Part shown: one piece after another, positions 20,947 to 32,721 of the stretch
How positions within the stretch are numbered: the first letter of the stretch is position 1
Layout of the letters: each line of letters opens with the position of its first letter
Assembly: GCA_905178155.1 (NCBI GenBank)
Contig: CAJINV010000028.1
Coordinates: 231,235-295,234, forward strand
DNA: 64,000 nucleotides
From: Amoebophrya sp. A120
Taxonomy: Eukaryota > Sar > Dinophyceae > Syndiniales > Amoebophryaceae
Direction of reading: 5' to 3'
The notes under the pieces: generated by a model
Seen by the model: the letters and a program-made list of their open reading frames with translations, nothing else
What the model was told of the DNA's origin: nothing
Databases searched by the model: none
Program-made: the position numbers and the translations under genes

Positions 20947-21801
20947 TCAACGCCCAGTTGCCCGCAGGAACTCATGCCGCGCTCGGAGGTATTCCCCGTG
21001 AGAATTCGGAGACGTGACTTGATGAATATGCATTGCAGAAGCAGATACATCGCACTGTTATGAAAATTCGCATGACATCAAATTTTCCTAGGAGGTCGAA
21101 AAGCGGACATCAGAATTTGTAAGTGCTAAACTTACATAGGAGGTTTTTGAAAACGCAGACTCGTCACTTAACACGCAGTCATGCCTACGTATACAAATTT
21201 ATACGAGTGCGATACTTGTCCATGCTTTGTCTAGGTGGATAATGCAGTCGGGTATGCAGTTCGCTCTTCCGGGCCTCGAAGCCGTCCGCCGCCTTCCGAT
21301 GGCACACGACGCACTCATCCCGCTCCACGGAGCCCCTGCCACACTTCGGACACAGGAGCTCGCCACAGCAACCCGTCGTCCAGACTTGGTAAAAATTGTT
21401 TTCACGTATCCACTGCAAATGTCATGTCTGGGTCCTCTAGAAGCGTGTGATGCTGGTTTGTGAATTAACGGTGGAACTGGATGTACGGGAACTACAACAA
21501 TACGCAGCCACGTATGGTGACAATTTTTTGAGCCCGCATGTAGTTCGCTTTCTGCACGACATGGCAAACTGCATTTTTACGCGACAGGAGGCAAGAGGCT
21601 CTTCTCTACTTTTCCTGCTCGTGCATTACAGATTTCAGAGTCAACCTCGACATGCGAGCGCACAAGCATGACAAACCTGCATTCTTCCAGAGGACCCGCC
21701 AGATATAATTTGCAATGCATAGCACGGCAGTTGGTGCAAAAATGCCGTGTGGAGGCGGGGGACCCGCATGTGGAGTCCTGTTTCATCAGCGACTTCGGCA
21801 T
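20947..21801 (-). CDS. Small RING-like zinc-finger protein
   Basis: Exons 21801-21722, 21406-21242 and 21026-20947 join in frame after removal of two introners, giving about 105 residues ending in TGA. Visible Cys pattern: FCTNC, then TTGCCGELLCPKC, then ECVVCHR, giving CxxC - CC(x4)CxxC - CxxCH. This fits a treble-clef or RING-type zinc-binding fold, possibly an E3 ligase or RNA-binding adaptor. After it comes a charged helix (RKSELHTRLHQVTSPNSHGE). The chosen ATG is the nearest Met; the frame is open upstream to another Met at 21933, so a longer N-terminus is possible. Confidence 0.6.
21027..21241. mobile_element. Introner, family B, degraded
   Basis: TATGCATTGCAGAAGC...ATACATCGCACTG against GAGTGCGATACTTGTCCATG with extra bases before GGATA; flanks ATGAA/ATGCA. 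Excision joins SELHTRLH to QVTSPNSHG. Confidence 0.65.
21407..21721. mobile_element. Introner, family A
   Basis: TATCCACTGCAAATGTCATG with GTCTGGGTCCTCTAGAAG, inverse near the right end; flanks TCACG/GCACG. Joins HFCTNC to RENNFYQVW. Confidence 0.8.
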
Positions 21802-22190
21802 CCTGCAGCAAAGACCTTCGCGTTCTTCGGGTTGATAAACTAATACAACTATTTGACTGGGAAAAATGAAGCGAGATCGAAACCGCAATGGATCAAAATA
21901 ATGTTGAACCTGAACTGCAAGTCCAAGCTTCACAAATGAAACAAAGCTAGAAGAGCTGGCAACTACTCCAACTACACTTGCAACTAGTACTAATCGAGTT
22001 GTCAGAGGACGAGAAATCGTACTGTGAAATCCAGTTCTGAAAGGTGATCAGCGCAAGAGTGGTTTTTAGATCAGTCGCAGTCACTCAGCCCGATCGTGTA
22101 TTACTTCCAACACGAGTGGTCTGAGGTAGATCTTCGATTGAGGTAGGAGCTACAACTGCGTTCAGGATTCTCCAATCACGTCGGAAATAA

Positions 22191-22694
22191 TCACGGCATG
22201 AGCTCAGGATCTTCAAATTGTGCCACTTCTAACACACCTACAACACGAGCATGGATGTTTGTTGAAAAAACAATCGACACAGATGCATTCGTGGTCAGCT
22301 TCCTTTGAATTGCGTGACCTTCGTCCGACGCTTGCTTCATCTGCGACTTTGCCTCACCTTGACCCTTCAACATCAAGCTCGTCCAGTCGTGATCCACATC
22401 TTCATTGATCTCTAGTAGCGCTGCTTCGCGTACCTTCAGCAATAGACCTCCGCTCCTGATCAAGCCTGCACCAAGTAACATCAGAAATATTGTTTTCGTC
22501 GTCAGCGGCCAGAGGATCGAGGTTTTCGTTTTCCAATAATTGCAACTGGATACAACAGGATTCGAACATGGAAGAGGAAGAACAAAATGTCCGGGCTGCT
22601 CCTGTGTCACCTTTCTACTTTCATTCTTCCATCCGCGGCCCAAGCTCCGAATAAACGACTGACTTTCATCAAAAATGATCGCTAGATGTACCAA
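22191..22694 (-). CDS. Possible uncharacterised ORF, 167 codons
   Basis: A minus-strand open frame whose second half (EINEDVDHDWTSLMLKGQGE, then SQMKQASDEGHAIQRKLTTN) has protein-like composition. No domain recognised, no introner inside, ends not supported by splice signals. It could be one exon of a gene between the RING-like gene and the KH gene, or chance. Confidence 0.25.
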   Translation of the reverse strand: MVHLAIIFDESQSFIRSLGRGWKNESRKVTQEQPGHFVLPLPCSNPVVSSCNYWKTKTSILWPLTTKTIFLMLLGAGLIRSGGLLLKVREAALLEINEDVDHDWTSLMLKGQGEAKSQMKQASDEGHAIQRKLTTNASVSIVFSTNIHARVVGVLEVAQFEDPELMP

Positions 22695-23625
22695 ATTCAG
22701 GTATGATGTCGCAATATAATCAGGCTGCTGGTGCCAGGACCGTCAAAGGTCTTCGTCTTGGTCCTTAGGCATAGACCTTTTTGAAATCTCATCACAGTGA
22801 ACCGTTATTGCGATGCGCTAAGCTAGACATAGACTCTTCTAATAAAATCATTTCAAGGAAAAACTTACCTAGTTGTGGGTACAAAAGGAAGTTGATGAGT
22901 TTCAAAAACAGAAAAAGTCTCCTGGCGCAACTTGAACCTTATCATGGTCTGATACAAAGGCATGTAAAAAAATCTTCGTCGTTAGTAAATCGTTGCTCCT
23001 TACTAACCTCTGGATAGGCAGCATTGGCCCTGCTATTTTGTGCCAATTCCTATGTACAAATCTTTTTACAACAATGAAGCGTCTGGAGCTTCGACTTCTG
23101 TCGTCTGCAATCGTGGTGCACACGAGGTACAATCTCATTCTTGAAAGACCAGGTCGGTACTTTTCTCTCCAGCTATGAATCAGAATTCTTGGACTGTATC
23201 TATAGGTGAGTACTGTGTTCGCAGGTGCCCTTCGCAATACACCACGTCGCTATCGCTAAATGTCAAAATACAATAAGATCTTTTGTCGTAAATACATAAG
23301 ATCAGGGAGCATGGTGGTCGAGCAACAATTTAAATCCTGCTGCTACTCTAGATTTGTGGTTGTTCGTTGTACGAGTTAAAAAAATTGTTCGTTCGTCGTG
23401 TCTTCGCTAGTTTGATTTGATTGGTACGTAATAGGTAGTGGTTAACCGTTTCCATAAACTGCACTTTCAAGTTGGACCGCTATCCTTCGATAAAAAAGTT
23501 GATCGTTGTACTGTTAAAACCTAAATCTCCATCTCCCAGAGATGCAAATTCTTCGAAATACACCAAAACCACGAATGCATCGCTTTGGTGCTCCTGTATA
23601 ATTTCGTCCGCATTTCTTTTCTCGA
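22695..23625. other. Intergenic stretch, nothing convincing seen
   Basis: Only short overlapping ORFs without recognisable domains, and no introner ends. It lies downstream of the KH/RS gene stop. Confidence 0.35.
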
Positions 23626-26600
23626 TCAGCGTCTCCGACTGTCACGGCGGCGAGACCGGGTTGCATTTCTGCTCCTGTTTCTACGACCACCGCTCCGACG
23701 ACCCCCACGACTGGCGCCCCGACCGCGGCCACGACTGTCATCTCGACGCTTGCTCATGGATCTCGACCGCCGGCGACGACTGTCTCTACGCCGGGTACCA
23801 TTTCCTCGGCGATCGCGGTCATAGCTCTGCTTCTCCTGGATCAGGTCCTCTACGAGCCTCTGCGCGCCCAGCCGACCTGGAAGGGTGTTGGTGCCGTGTT
23901 CGTGTATTGCTATTGCAATAAGTTTATGCATTTACAATTTTTTCCGAATGGCTTTTTTACAATGATAGGGAGTTAGCAGAATGACTTATATGAAAGAATG
24001 GAAGTAGTAGGCTCAGCGAACTAGATGAGTATGAGTTACAGTTACATGGTGAAAACAGTTCTAATTCATTTTCATAACTCGCGAAATATTACCAGTAGGA
24101 TCCGGATTCCTGTGTCCTTCTTCCTGCCCAAACACGAGCAGGCGCTCCACATCGGTCTTCGGGTATCGTATCAAAATCAACTGCAAGAAAAATCCTGTCG
24201 GGGTCTGAGAGAATGAAAACCAAGAAATCGTGCCCTTTCAACGAGTTAAGAACTCATACTGAGTGTCGTATCTGCCGAGCAGATGAGAACCGCACAGTTT
24301 TTATTCAAGCAAAACTACGATTTCCCTTCATGCTAGTCCAGCAACTTCTACCGTTCACAAACCCTGAAACATAAGAGAAAGAGGCTCAGTTTTTTTATTT
24401 TTTCGTCTACATGATTCTACTCAATGCAGCAACAAAGCACGTTTATCTTTATTCCCGACCCCGATACTAGAACAAGCTATTTATCAAATGCATATCCCGA
24501 GCAAGAAAGCAGAAAGTCCGTGTCTGCTCCTCCACTTTCCGTAGCTCTATCCTGAGTAAAAAGGTACCCACACCAGAGATGTAATGCAGATTTGCAAAGA
24601 CAGGAAGACTTGTAATGCGCAAACCCATGACAGCCATTTCCAATCGTGTTTTTGAATTTGTGATGCTGTGAACAGGATGAGCAGATGAATCTGTGATGCG
24701 GCTGCACTTGCTAACCTGCACTACACTTCATAGCGCAACTTGTCATGCGTGACTCACAAAACTCCTAGGTTTGTGTTGCAAAATCCCCATCCTGACTCTG
24801 GTGTGGGTACGTTCTTACTCAGGATAAGCTCATTTCCGTGTTTACCAGTGACCCAACCAATGCACTCCGCCGGGATGGCAACTTCCAGGCAGTCCTTCCG
24901 ATTGCGCGCGTCGACGTCCATTTTGCCATGCCGCTGTTCTAGGAGCCACTTCACGTAGTCGTGGCAGTTCCGCTATCCTGTTGACAAAAGAATCGCTCTC
25001 TACTAACTGCAGTATTAAAGCATCACAACTTCTCTAAGTATATTTGTATTTCCATTTCCTCATCTTTCAGTTACAGCATGGCAATTCCGCATGACAAAAC
25101 TTCCGTTTCTGATGCTGAAAAACCTGTTCAAAATAAAACATGTGATTCACTGCAGCTAGCAAGCCATCAGTTCGGTTTCGCAGTGGATACACGTCGCTTT
25201 TCCAAGGTTCCCGCCATGAGAATATGCTCGCCGATGATTTGCACGTGACACCCCGACGCGAGCGCGAGCTTCACACGCGTACTTCCGCCTTGTCCCAAAC
25301 AGTAGGCAATGGCTTCGTCCTTCAGGTGCATAATGTCCGTCGAAAACCTGACAATTCAGATAGATTGAATCTTCGGATCAGATTGCGTAGTTGTGACGAA
25401 AAATTGCAATTTCTTGGTCTATGATCACTGCCGCACGCCCAACGTTGTACGTTAAGTCTGATCATGTATTACTGTACGATAATGAGATATGTTGCAGCGC
25501 ACATTTTATTTATCACTATTGATAGATTGTGCGTTGTCACCACGAATCAACAAAAAAAATATTTGTGGATTCGGCGCACACAACGTGGCTGATCTTGTAG
25601 ATAGTCTGCTCTGCGCCATGCTCCACTGTGCATGGCAGAATATATAAAATGAAAAGCAACTATACCCAGGGTTTTTCCATTCGTCCCTGTTTTCTTCCAG
25701 GTCCTTTGAGAAGTAGCCCTTCTCCTTTGACTCGACCGAAGATTTCACTTTCAGCTCGGCCCCCTTGCTATGAAAGCCCTAGGTTGGATATTCTCAAAGT
25801 CAAAATAATTTGCAATCCAAAAAATCGACTCCTGTTGAAGCGCCATTTGTAGTCGGCGCATGACAAATTTCCCGGGCACTTAAAGCATGTTTGTCATGCA
25901 GGTGAAGGCAAAGGGGTGCCCTTCTCTCATGCTAAGCAGCACTCCAATTTTTCACCCCCAGCAGGACAATAGTCGGCCTCCATTGCGGCCTCTGCAATAC
26001 AGTCTTTTTTGCGTCGCATTCCATGCATCAGAAATCATTTCAACTTTGAGGATTTCCATTCCGAGGCTTTCATACTTGCGGGCCTGCTCGTCACCGAAGA
26101 TCGCCAGCCACTCGAACGGCGTTTTCTCACTCTTGATATATGAGAATGCACAACTCCCTCTCCCCCTCATTTGTATAGCATGAACGGCAATACAAGCACC
26201 AGCAAGTATGCCGGTTTTGCATGACAGATTTGCACTGGATTGTAGTGCTATTTGGGCTACCAGAACTTGTCATGCATAATAGTGACAGAAGGGAAAGCGT
26301 GGATATGGATTGGGTATTTTGCATGAGAAATGAGAACGAGGGGGAGTTGTGCACTGTCATATGATACCGGTGAAGAACATGAGGCAACCGAAGTCCATTT
26401 CGATCGTAGAAAGGGCTGCGCGACGGGAACCGGTGATGTAGCCCACGCACTCCTGGAAGAAATTTTTATATGGCTGTTTTTCGATTTATGCTGATGTTAA
26501 TCGATTTTTGAGAACTACGTCGAGGAGCAAAACGAAAACTCAACGTGGAAAAATTATACAACCGTTTCACTTCATTTTGCATTCTCGATGAGCATCAACA

Positions 26601-29509
26601 TGCTGTAAACAAAACTGTGTAGGTGATTCTTGCACAGCAAAACGAAAGAGAATTTTATCTTTTTTTTCGCATAGTATTTCGACTTACCCGGGGAATTTTG
26701 AGCATTGTGCAGTCATCTCGGGACTCCGCGTCTGGGACGTCAACAGGTCCGTCTAGCCTATCCAGCAAAAACCATGAGTCGGGGTCAGCGACACTGCAAG
26801 CATTCAGTTGCTGCATTCGAAGTGGAGATCTACATTCAGTCGCTACAGCGGCTTCGTCCTCGGGTCGTCAAGATCAGGAACATATACTTGACAAAATTAA
26901 GTTTAAGAAGGCGCTATTTATTACTTGCGTGCGTTGTGTACGTATTGAGAAAAATTGAATTCATGCGAAGAAAATTTTTCATGCGACAATTACATGCGGT
27001 TTCCGTTTGATATGAAAATACATGGAAAGCGAAAAGCAAAACAAAATTGATCTTCGTTGTTCTGAGGTCCATAGTATACTTGGTTGATAGTCTCTGACCT
27101 CAACGGCGTGTCTGCGGCGGATAAAGCTGCGCAAACAGCCACTTCATGTACTGTCTGAGGGTACGCCGCCGCGCGCGATCACCTAATCGAAATTTTCATT
27201 CGCATTTGCTACAGTTCAAATTTACTCCATGAGAATTATGTCCATCAGCATGCACTCAATATCAATGGACGCGTTGTAAAAGAGATGAACTGACCGATCT
27301 TTCTTACATAGCCTAACTGACCGATCTTTCTTGCGTCGCCTGCAACCGTACAACTGCAAGTGAAGTGGAGCAATATTATAGGTAAATGTACTTACTACAA
27401 TCTACTACAACGTGGAAAACTTTTATACCAGTAAAGACCGCTACGTTTCCAATGTACTGCAACAGGCAGCCGCTGGCTTTTTCCAGCTTCCTCCTGGTGG
27501 CGCCGTTCTTTCCGAGCGCAAAGGAGAGCTGCGAGTCGTCTGAGAAGGGCATGACACCGCTCCGCCAATTCTCTCCGTCTTCGTCGCGGGCGAGAATTTC
27601 CGCTCGGTGCTTTTCGAAGTACCCCGCGCACTTCGACTCGATAGCGGACAGCACCTTCAGCTCTGCGCCGCGACGGTTGCGCCGATCCGCACCGAAAATG
27701 GCCAGTCGCTCCATCTCCTTGGTCATGCGACCGTCCTTATGGACAGAGAAAAGTTTGTCAAAGTCACTAACACTATCTTGCAGGTTTTGCATGAGAAATT
27801 TTTGGCATCACAACTTTTTTCTTGTATTCAGCAGAAGCACAAGGTAAATCGTGTATGAAATGCGACTGTGATGCATGTTGATGCATGACGGATGCCATTT
27901 GTGTTGCAAGATTGCCGATGAGTGATCGTGACGAACTTTTTTTCTTTGATAGTCCTTCTTGCCGTTGTAATCAGCGAAGAACATCAAGACCGATATGCAA
28001 GAAAAGAACTGTGTAAGTGTAAATTTGTGTTGCAGAAGATGCAACAGAGTTACACCTGTCATGCCAGACAGCCATGAAGTCCTCTTTTCGTGTGTATTTC
28101 CCCTGACAAACCATGCATGGCAGGTTTTCTCTGTCATGTAGAACAAATTTGTGATGCTGTTCCTCAAAGAAAGTTACACTTACACACTTTTTTTCCTGGA
28201 TAACCGACCACTCGTCTTCGATGGTACGCAGAAAGTTTCCGCCGCGCCCGGTGACAAACCCGCAGGCGTCGTTCGGAACGTCCAGCAGGGTCAGGTCTCC
28301 GTCATCGTGCGACTCGCGCTCCACGAGGACCGGCCCGACCCGCTGCGCCGTCAGAAACTTGGAGTACTTCATCGCACGGTCCACCTGCGTATCCTTAGTA
28401 AAAACGTCCCCACCCCATGGTCAAGATGGGGATCTCGCAACACAAATCGCGAAGTTTTGGGAGTCAAGCATGACAAGTTCCTCTCTGTAGTGTGGTGCAG
28501 TTTAGCAAGTACAGCCGCAACACAAATCCATCTAGTCATTCTGTTTACAGCATTACAAAGTGCAAAATACGATGGGAAATGCCTCTAATGGGGATGCGCA
28601 TTACAAATCCTCCTATAACTGCAAATCTGCATGACAAGTATGGGGTGGGGACGTTTTTACCCAGCGTACTGTGCTTGGGTTCCTTTCGCCTGCAGAACGA
28701 GGTCGTCCATGCTGAGTGATGCCACCCCCGAGGCATTGGCGATCTTCACTTTCGTCTTGCCGTTCCGCCCCAGCACGAACGCCGCGTCGTTGTTGCTCAA
28801 TTTCAGAGTACATGACACGGTTTCCTCGGCCTTTTCTTCTCCTTTTCCGTCGCCGGACTTTGTCTTTTTCGGTTTGTATCCAAGGGAAAAATGTTGTTTG
28901 ATGTCACAGGAGGGGACTTCTTGGAAATGCGAAGGTTCTGCTTTTTGAGATGGTTGAGTTCTACGTGAATGGGGATCAGGTTTACGGGTGAAGATGCATC
29001 TCCATGCGGGAAGTATCACCAATAGTTTTGCGAAGTTACATTCAAATACATCATCGTTTGGACCAGCAGTAGACCATGAAGCCATAAATTAAGTACTTGT
29101 AAATAAAGGTGCGAGAAATCCTTACACTGCTATTCCAAATTCATCTGGTTCTTCGAGCCGAAGCTTTAATATTTCGAGTTTCAGTTTCGATTTCAACCGA
29201 ATTCCAAAAGAGTTGCAACGAACAGCAAGATCAACAAGGTCGTGGTCCCAATTTCTGCAACTGCTTTTTCATGTATTCCTTTGCGCCCCTGACGAAACAT
29301 CAAACCTACTTTTTTCTGGAGGGTAGCGACCTCGAACGACGGTCGGAACCGGCGCTGCGCTCTCGGATGGGAGAGTTGGATTTTCCGCGCGAGGAGGACG
29401 ACCTCCGGTTGCGCCGCACCGAACGCTGCCGTTTGGATTTACGCTCTTTCGCTTTCCGAGAGGAGTCCCCGGACCGGGAGCGGGAGGTCGAAGAATCGCG
29501 ACCCGACAT
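23626..29509 (-). CDS. Multi-KH-domain RNA-binding protein with N- and C-terminal RS regions
   Basis: Begins MSGRDSSTSRSRSGDSSRKA (RS-rich, 29509-29306) and ends in a second RS domain (RRRRSRSMSKRRDDSRGRGR) with stop at 23626. Between them is a three-fold repeat of two KH types and a linker. A-type KH: AFVLGRNGKTKVKIANASGV, FALGKNGATRRKLEKASGC, YCLGQGGSTRVKLALASGC. B-type KH: CGFVTGRGGNFLRTIEDEWS, CVGYITGSRRAALSTIEMDF, CIGWVTGKHGNELRKVEEQT, usually followed by LMFF. Linkers: LAIFGADRRNRRGAELKVLS, LAIFGDEQARKGAELKVKSS, LLVFGQEEGHRNP. After A-type modules 2 and 3 comes QYMKWLFAQ or DYVKWLLEQ. The second B-type module has GSRR instead of GxxG. About 15 exons; eight introners plus GT-AG introns (for example 24092-23877). 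KH domains bind single-stranded RNA or DNA and RS tails occur in splicing proteins, so nuclear pre-mRNA binding is likely. The exon 1 to 2 join is unresolved. Confidence 0.75.
24164..24494. mobile_element. Introner, family A, rearranged ends
   Basis: TATCGTATCAAAATCAACTG with CGGGGTCTGAGAGAA against TTATCAAATGCATA with CCCGACCCCGATAC; flanks TCGGG/TCCCG. An in-frame join (FCFLAR to DVERLLVFG) needs a slightly shifted cut. Confidence 0.55.
24548..24826. mobile_element. Introner, family C
   Basis: Family C ends; perfect AGCTC flanks. Excision completes the third B-type KH domain (GKHGNEL to RKVEEQTRTF). Confidence 0.85.
24974..25189. mobile_element. Introner-like intron, mixed ends
   Basis: Left TATCCTGTTGACAAAAGAATC, right TTCGCAGTGGATA; flanks poor (TCCGC/CACGT). 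In-frame join GTLEKRR to DCHDYVKWLLEQ. Confidence 0.55.
25769..26074. mobile_element. Introner, family I
   Basis: TATGAAAGCCCTAGG then TTGGATATTCTCAAAGT pairs with ACTTTGAGGATTTCCATTCC at the right end; perfect CTTGC flanks. Coding-strand ends also read GTAT...ATAG. Joins FGDEQARK to GAELKVKSSVESK. Confidence 0.8.
26139..26361. mobile_element. Introner, family F
   Basis: TATGAGAATGCACAACTCCC and inverse; perfect TGATA flanks. Joins LMFFTGI to KSEKTPFEWLAIFG. Confidence 0.85.
27738..27951. mobile_element. Introner, family E
   Basis: TATGGACAGAGAAAAGTTTG against GACGAACTTTTTTTCTTTGATA; perfect GTCCT flanks. Joins DYNGKKD to GRMTKEMERLAIFG. Confidence 0.85.
27994..28202. mobile_element. Introner, family E
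   Basis: TATGCAAGAAAAGAACTGTG...AAGTGTAA against TTACACTTACACACTTTTTTTC; perfect ACCGA flanks. Joins IEDEWSV to LMFFADYNG inside a KH domain. Confidence 0.85.
28390..28668. mobile_element. Introner, family C
   Basis: TATCCTTAGTAAAAACGTCC against GGGACGTTTTTACCCAGCGTA; flanks CTGCG/CTGTG. Joins QAKGTQAQ to VDRAMKYSKFL. Confidence 0.8.
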
Positions 29510-30816
29510 AATTTCTTGACTGGATATGCTGTTGATGATCTCGTTTTCGAAGTAAAACAACTCGACGTCGTCGTAATAATCGTATCACAGACTTTATTTC
29601 CTTGTCGGTGAAAGTAAAACCAGAATGAACTTTGTTTTATTTGATATTCTTTGCCGAACGAGAACGAGTACAAGAATGTTTCGAGAAACGAACGGGCTGT
29701 ACGTAGGTCCTCTTTTGCTGTACTTCTATCGCCATTTGGAAAAAAGACCTTGTTCGTGATGGAATTCTTCGAAAATGAAAAATCAAAGAGGACGCTGCTT
29801 TCCCAAAAGGTCACTTCCTACTTGATGTGCAACACAAAAAATAGATCTCCAGTCTGGCGAAAAAGCTGCTGCACGGCACGACAGATCGATGGTGGCATGG
29901 ATCTTCTTCAAGGAAAAAAACATCTCGTGATGGATCTTCAACTGTTTCGCTTCAATATTACCCTAGCGGGATGGGCAAAAATCTGTATCTCGGAGGTTCA
30001 TGCGCAGACATTTCTTTTTGTTTCGTGTCAGCCCTATTTTTTCCATCCATTGAACCCAGAAAGCCAAAAAATGCTAAAATCCAGTTCCAAATTCCGCGCT
30101 GCGTGTACATGTTCCTGAACAAGATCCTGAAGACGATAGTAGTACCGTAAATTACTAGCAAACCTCTGGTCGGTGGATCGGTACAAGCTGCGCTACGGCG
30201 GAAACGAGTGCATTCTGCTTTGCGTCCAAGCTTCACTGTAGTCGGATCGCGCTCACGGTCAGTCCTGCGGTCGTTGCAATTTGATCCTATCAAGTAGAAA
30301 TATTACTTCATCGTCGACGAAAATCAAGGAAAGAGATCGGCAAATACTGCAGTCCTGCGACTGCCTAACCAGCGTGAAACAGGTCTATCAAGGATACTTC
30401 ATCTGCGAGTGTGAACAAAAGAGCTCGCTTGGAAAATCGGTGCGTGGCTGCCTATGCCAAAAGGTCGTTCTTCGCAACCTTCATTTCTTGATCTGAACAG
30501 TGGTAATTCCTTCACAATTATTATAGCCACACAATTAAGTCAGGGAAATTCAGTTTATTTTGTCGTGTTAAAGCCGCGGCGAAGCGGATATTTTTTCTTG
30601 ATTCACATGTATATTTTCATTCCGTCGTGAGCAGAAAACCGAAAGCGATAGCTCTTTTGGTGGTTCACTATGTTTACTTCAAATCAATGTCTACTTCTAG
30701 TTCATCTACTTAGCAGCACTCTGTTAGTAGAAATCAGATAAGCGTACGTAAATCTCCGCACATCAGAAGTAGTCAAGTGGTACTTACTACCGGTGGCTGC
30801 GTGGGTCAAAAAAAAT
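29510..30816. other. Intergenic stretch, nothing convincing seen
   Basis: Two minus-strand ORFs (29269-29814 partly upstream of the KH start, and 29958-30293) are open but show no domain or introner border. This is probably the KH/RS promoter side and the 3' flank of the PC4 gene. Confidence 0.35.
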
Positions 30817-31884
30817 TCACAGCCAAGAAAAGATCAGGTCCGCGTTTTCCTTCAGTTTGTTGTAGCAGGCGCGGTTCAGCGAAATGCCCTTTTTTCCCGG
30901 TCTTTTCTCGTGTTCCCCGGCCTTGTCGGTGCCGTCGTAGAACTCCCGTAGATCGACGAGCTTGTTGCCCTTGAAGATGTTGTAGGTAACGCGCTTGGCG
31001 CCCCCGAGCTCGCGGAATTTCCCAGCGGTCTCGTTGGTTTCGAGCCAGTCGTCGATATCCGGAAAGAACTCCATCAGCTTCTCAAAGTCCCGTTTGTTCA
31101 GGGTGAGTCCCTTCCTACCCGGTTTCATTTCCCCGGTGCTGCTATCCAGGTAGTACTCGCGCACGTTGATGAACACCCGGTTTTTGTACTGCGAAAACGA
31201 GGCTCGTTTGCCATTACCCAGCTCCACAACCTTGTTTTCATTTTCTGCGGGGGCCTGCTCTTCGGGTTGTTGTAGTTCATCCCCAAACGCGGCGGCGGCG
31301 GCGGCACCTGCAAGAAGTTGTACATCTGGCAGCTCCACGAGCTTATTTTCATGCTCGTCCTTGTCCTCTTTAAACAACGCATCTAGCTCCGCGTCCAGCT
31401 GATCATAAACAGGACCACCTCCGGCGGCAGCAGCACCTGCAAATGAGATGAAGTGAGTAGATTGATTGATTGTATATTTTCACTTCTTGTTTCCGAACAA
31501 TCATGAGTGAAAGTTGCCTTGCACAACAAAAGAAGCTCACCCGCCGTCGTTATATTTTTTTGCGCGAAAGCACAAGCAGGACGTGGCAGATCTCGAAGCA
31601 TGAACGATCAGAACAATTTTAGCGCCATGAATACAACAGCCGGACATGACCACGACACTTCTCTTATAGAGGACTCGTAAAAAATGCTTAGTACCATTGC
31701 CATGGCTCTCCCCGGCTGCGCCAGCTTCTTCCGCATTTTTAGGCCCATTTTTCACCTTCACGGGAAGGTCTTCTTCCGGAAGTAGCTGCTGTTCCATTTT
31801 CACCGCAACAGGGGCTGCCTTTTCTGCCCCGGCGTCGTCCTCCGGAAGCTGTTCAATTTTGACTTTCTTGCGTCGAGGCGCCAT
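30817..31884 (-). CDS. Transcriptional coactivator PC4/SUB1-like, two tandem PC4 domains
   Basis: Exon 1 (31884 to about 31696) encodes MAPRRKKVKIEQLPEDDAGA and an acidic/basic linker and ends at a GTACTAAG donor. Exon 2 (about 31441-30817) joins in phase 1 (ESHGN-GAAAAGGG) and ends in a TGA at 30817. Two PC4-type units follow: VELGNGKRASFSQYKNRVFI...VREYYLDSSTGEMKPGRKGL, and FRELGGAKRVTYNIFKGNKL...VDLREFYDGTDKAG...RPGKKG. These match the single-stranded-DNA-binding PC4 fold (beta strands around NVREYY, then PGRKG and a C-terminal helix). PC4/SUB1 proteins assist RNA polymerase II transcription and bind ssDNA. Family members usually carry one unit, so the tandem pair is notable. The intron is an ordinary GT-AG type and the gene has no introner. 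Confidence 0.85.
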
Positions 31885-31998
31885 CTTGCAGGGGGATAAC
31901 TGACCTTTCCTTTATCACGGTCTCTGCTGGTGGTCCACGAGTGGGAAAAACTATGATGTATGTACTCGTGAAATAACAAACTCTCAAAAATTGCTCAC

Positions 31999-32547
31999 TT
32001 GAGCTTTCCTTGTGCTGTTCTAAGAAGAGGCGGTCGGGAAAAATGACAGTGGCGTCATCGATAAATAAGTTTGTAAGTGTACTAACACGCAGTGTGCGCA
32101 CAAGGATTTACGAACAAAAAATTTGGTGGCTTCTTCCTAAAAGTTGATATCTTCGATAAACTTTCCTGCTGGTTGTAGGCAAAAAAAAAGGCATCAAAGA
32201 AAACCAAAAACATATGAGTAAACACGAAACACATCTCTATGGATCGAAATCGGGAAAAAAATCGAAATACCGCTATACATCTATTGTACTGACCTCAAAA
32301 AAGGATGATCCGGATCTTGAGGAACGACCAAAACCGCGAAACTGATCCAGTAGCAAGATCCGTTTGAATTTTCACCTTTCGCAGACTCGATGCTAAAGAG
32401 CTCTTCGTCGGGATAAATGCAAGCGGCCTCGTCTTCTACACATTGGCGCTGGCATGGAAGTGGGAACGGCAGAAGGTCCTGCTCAAGGAAAAATGTATTT
32501 TGAGGTACTTCTACTTGTCGGTATGTACCACGATGCGATGAAGACAT
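31999..32547 (-). CDS. Possible small uncharacterised gene, two exons seen
   Basis: A frame from ATG 32547 (MSSSHRGTYRQVEVPQNTFF) runs to a GTCAGT donor near 32293. An in-frame second piece (TLTNLFIDDATVIFPDRLFL, about 32070-31999) ends at GTGAGC. It may continue into, or be a 5' part of, the PC4 gene 115 bases downstream, but the phase does not fit. No family recognised. Confidence 0.35.
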
Positions 32548-32721
32548 TTTCTGCAGAGCTGCGTCGCGGAGTATTGGTCTCCAAATCGCGGACAGCATTC
32601 ACTTAAAAGCCAGCTGAAATACAAAATCCATCGGTGAGAAAAAAATGATACTCACAATTCGATGCTTTTTCGCATCAATCGCACTACTTGTAGTTTGCTC
32701 TAGTTATAAGTGTCACAGACA

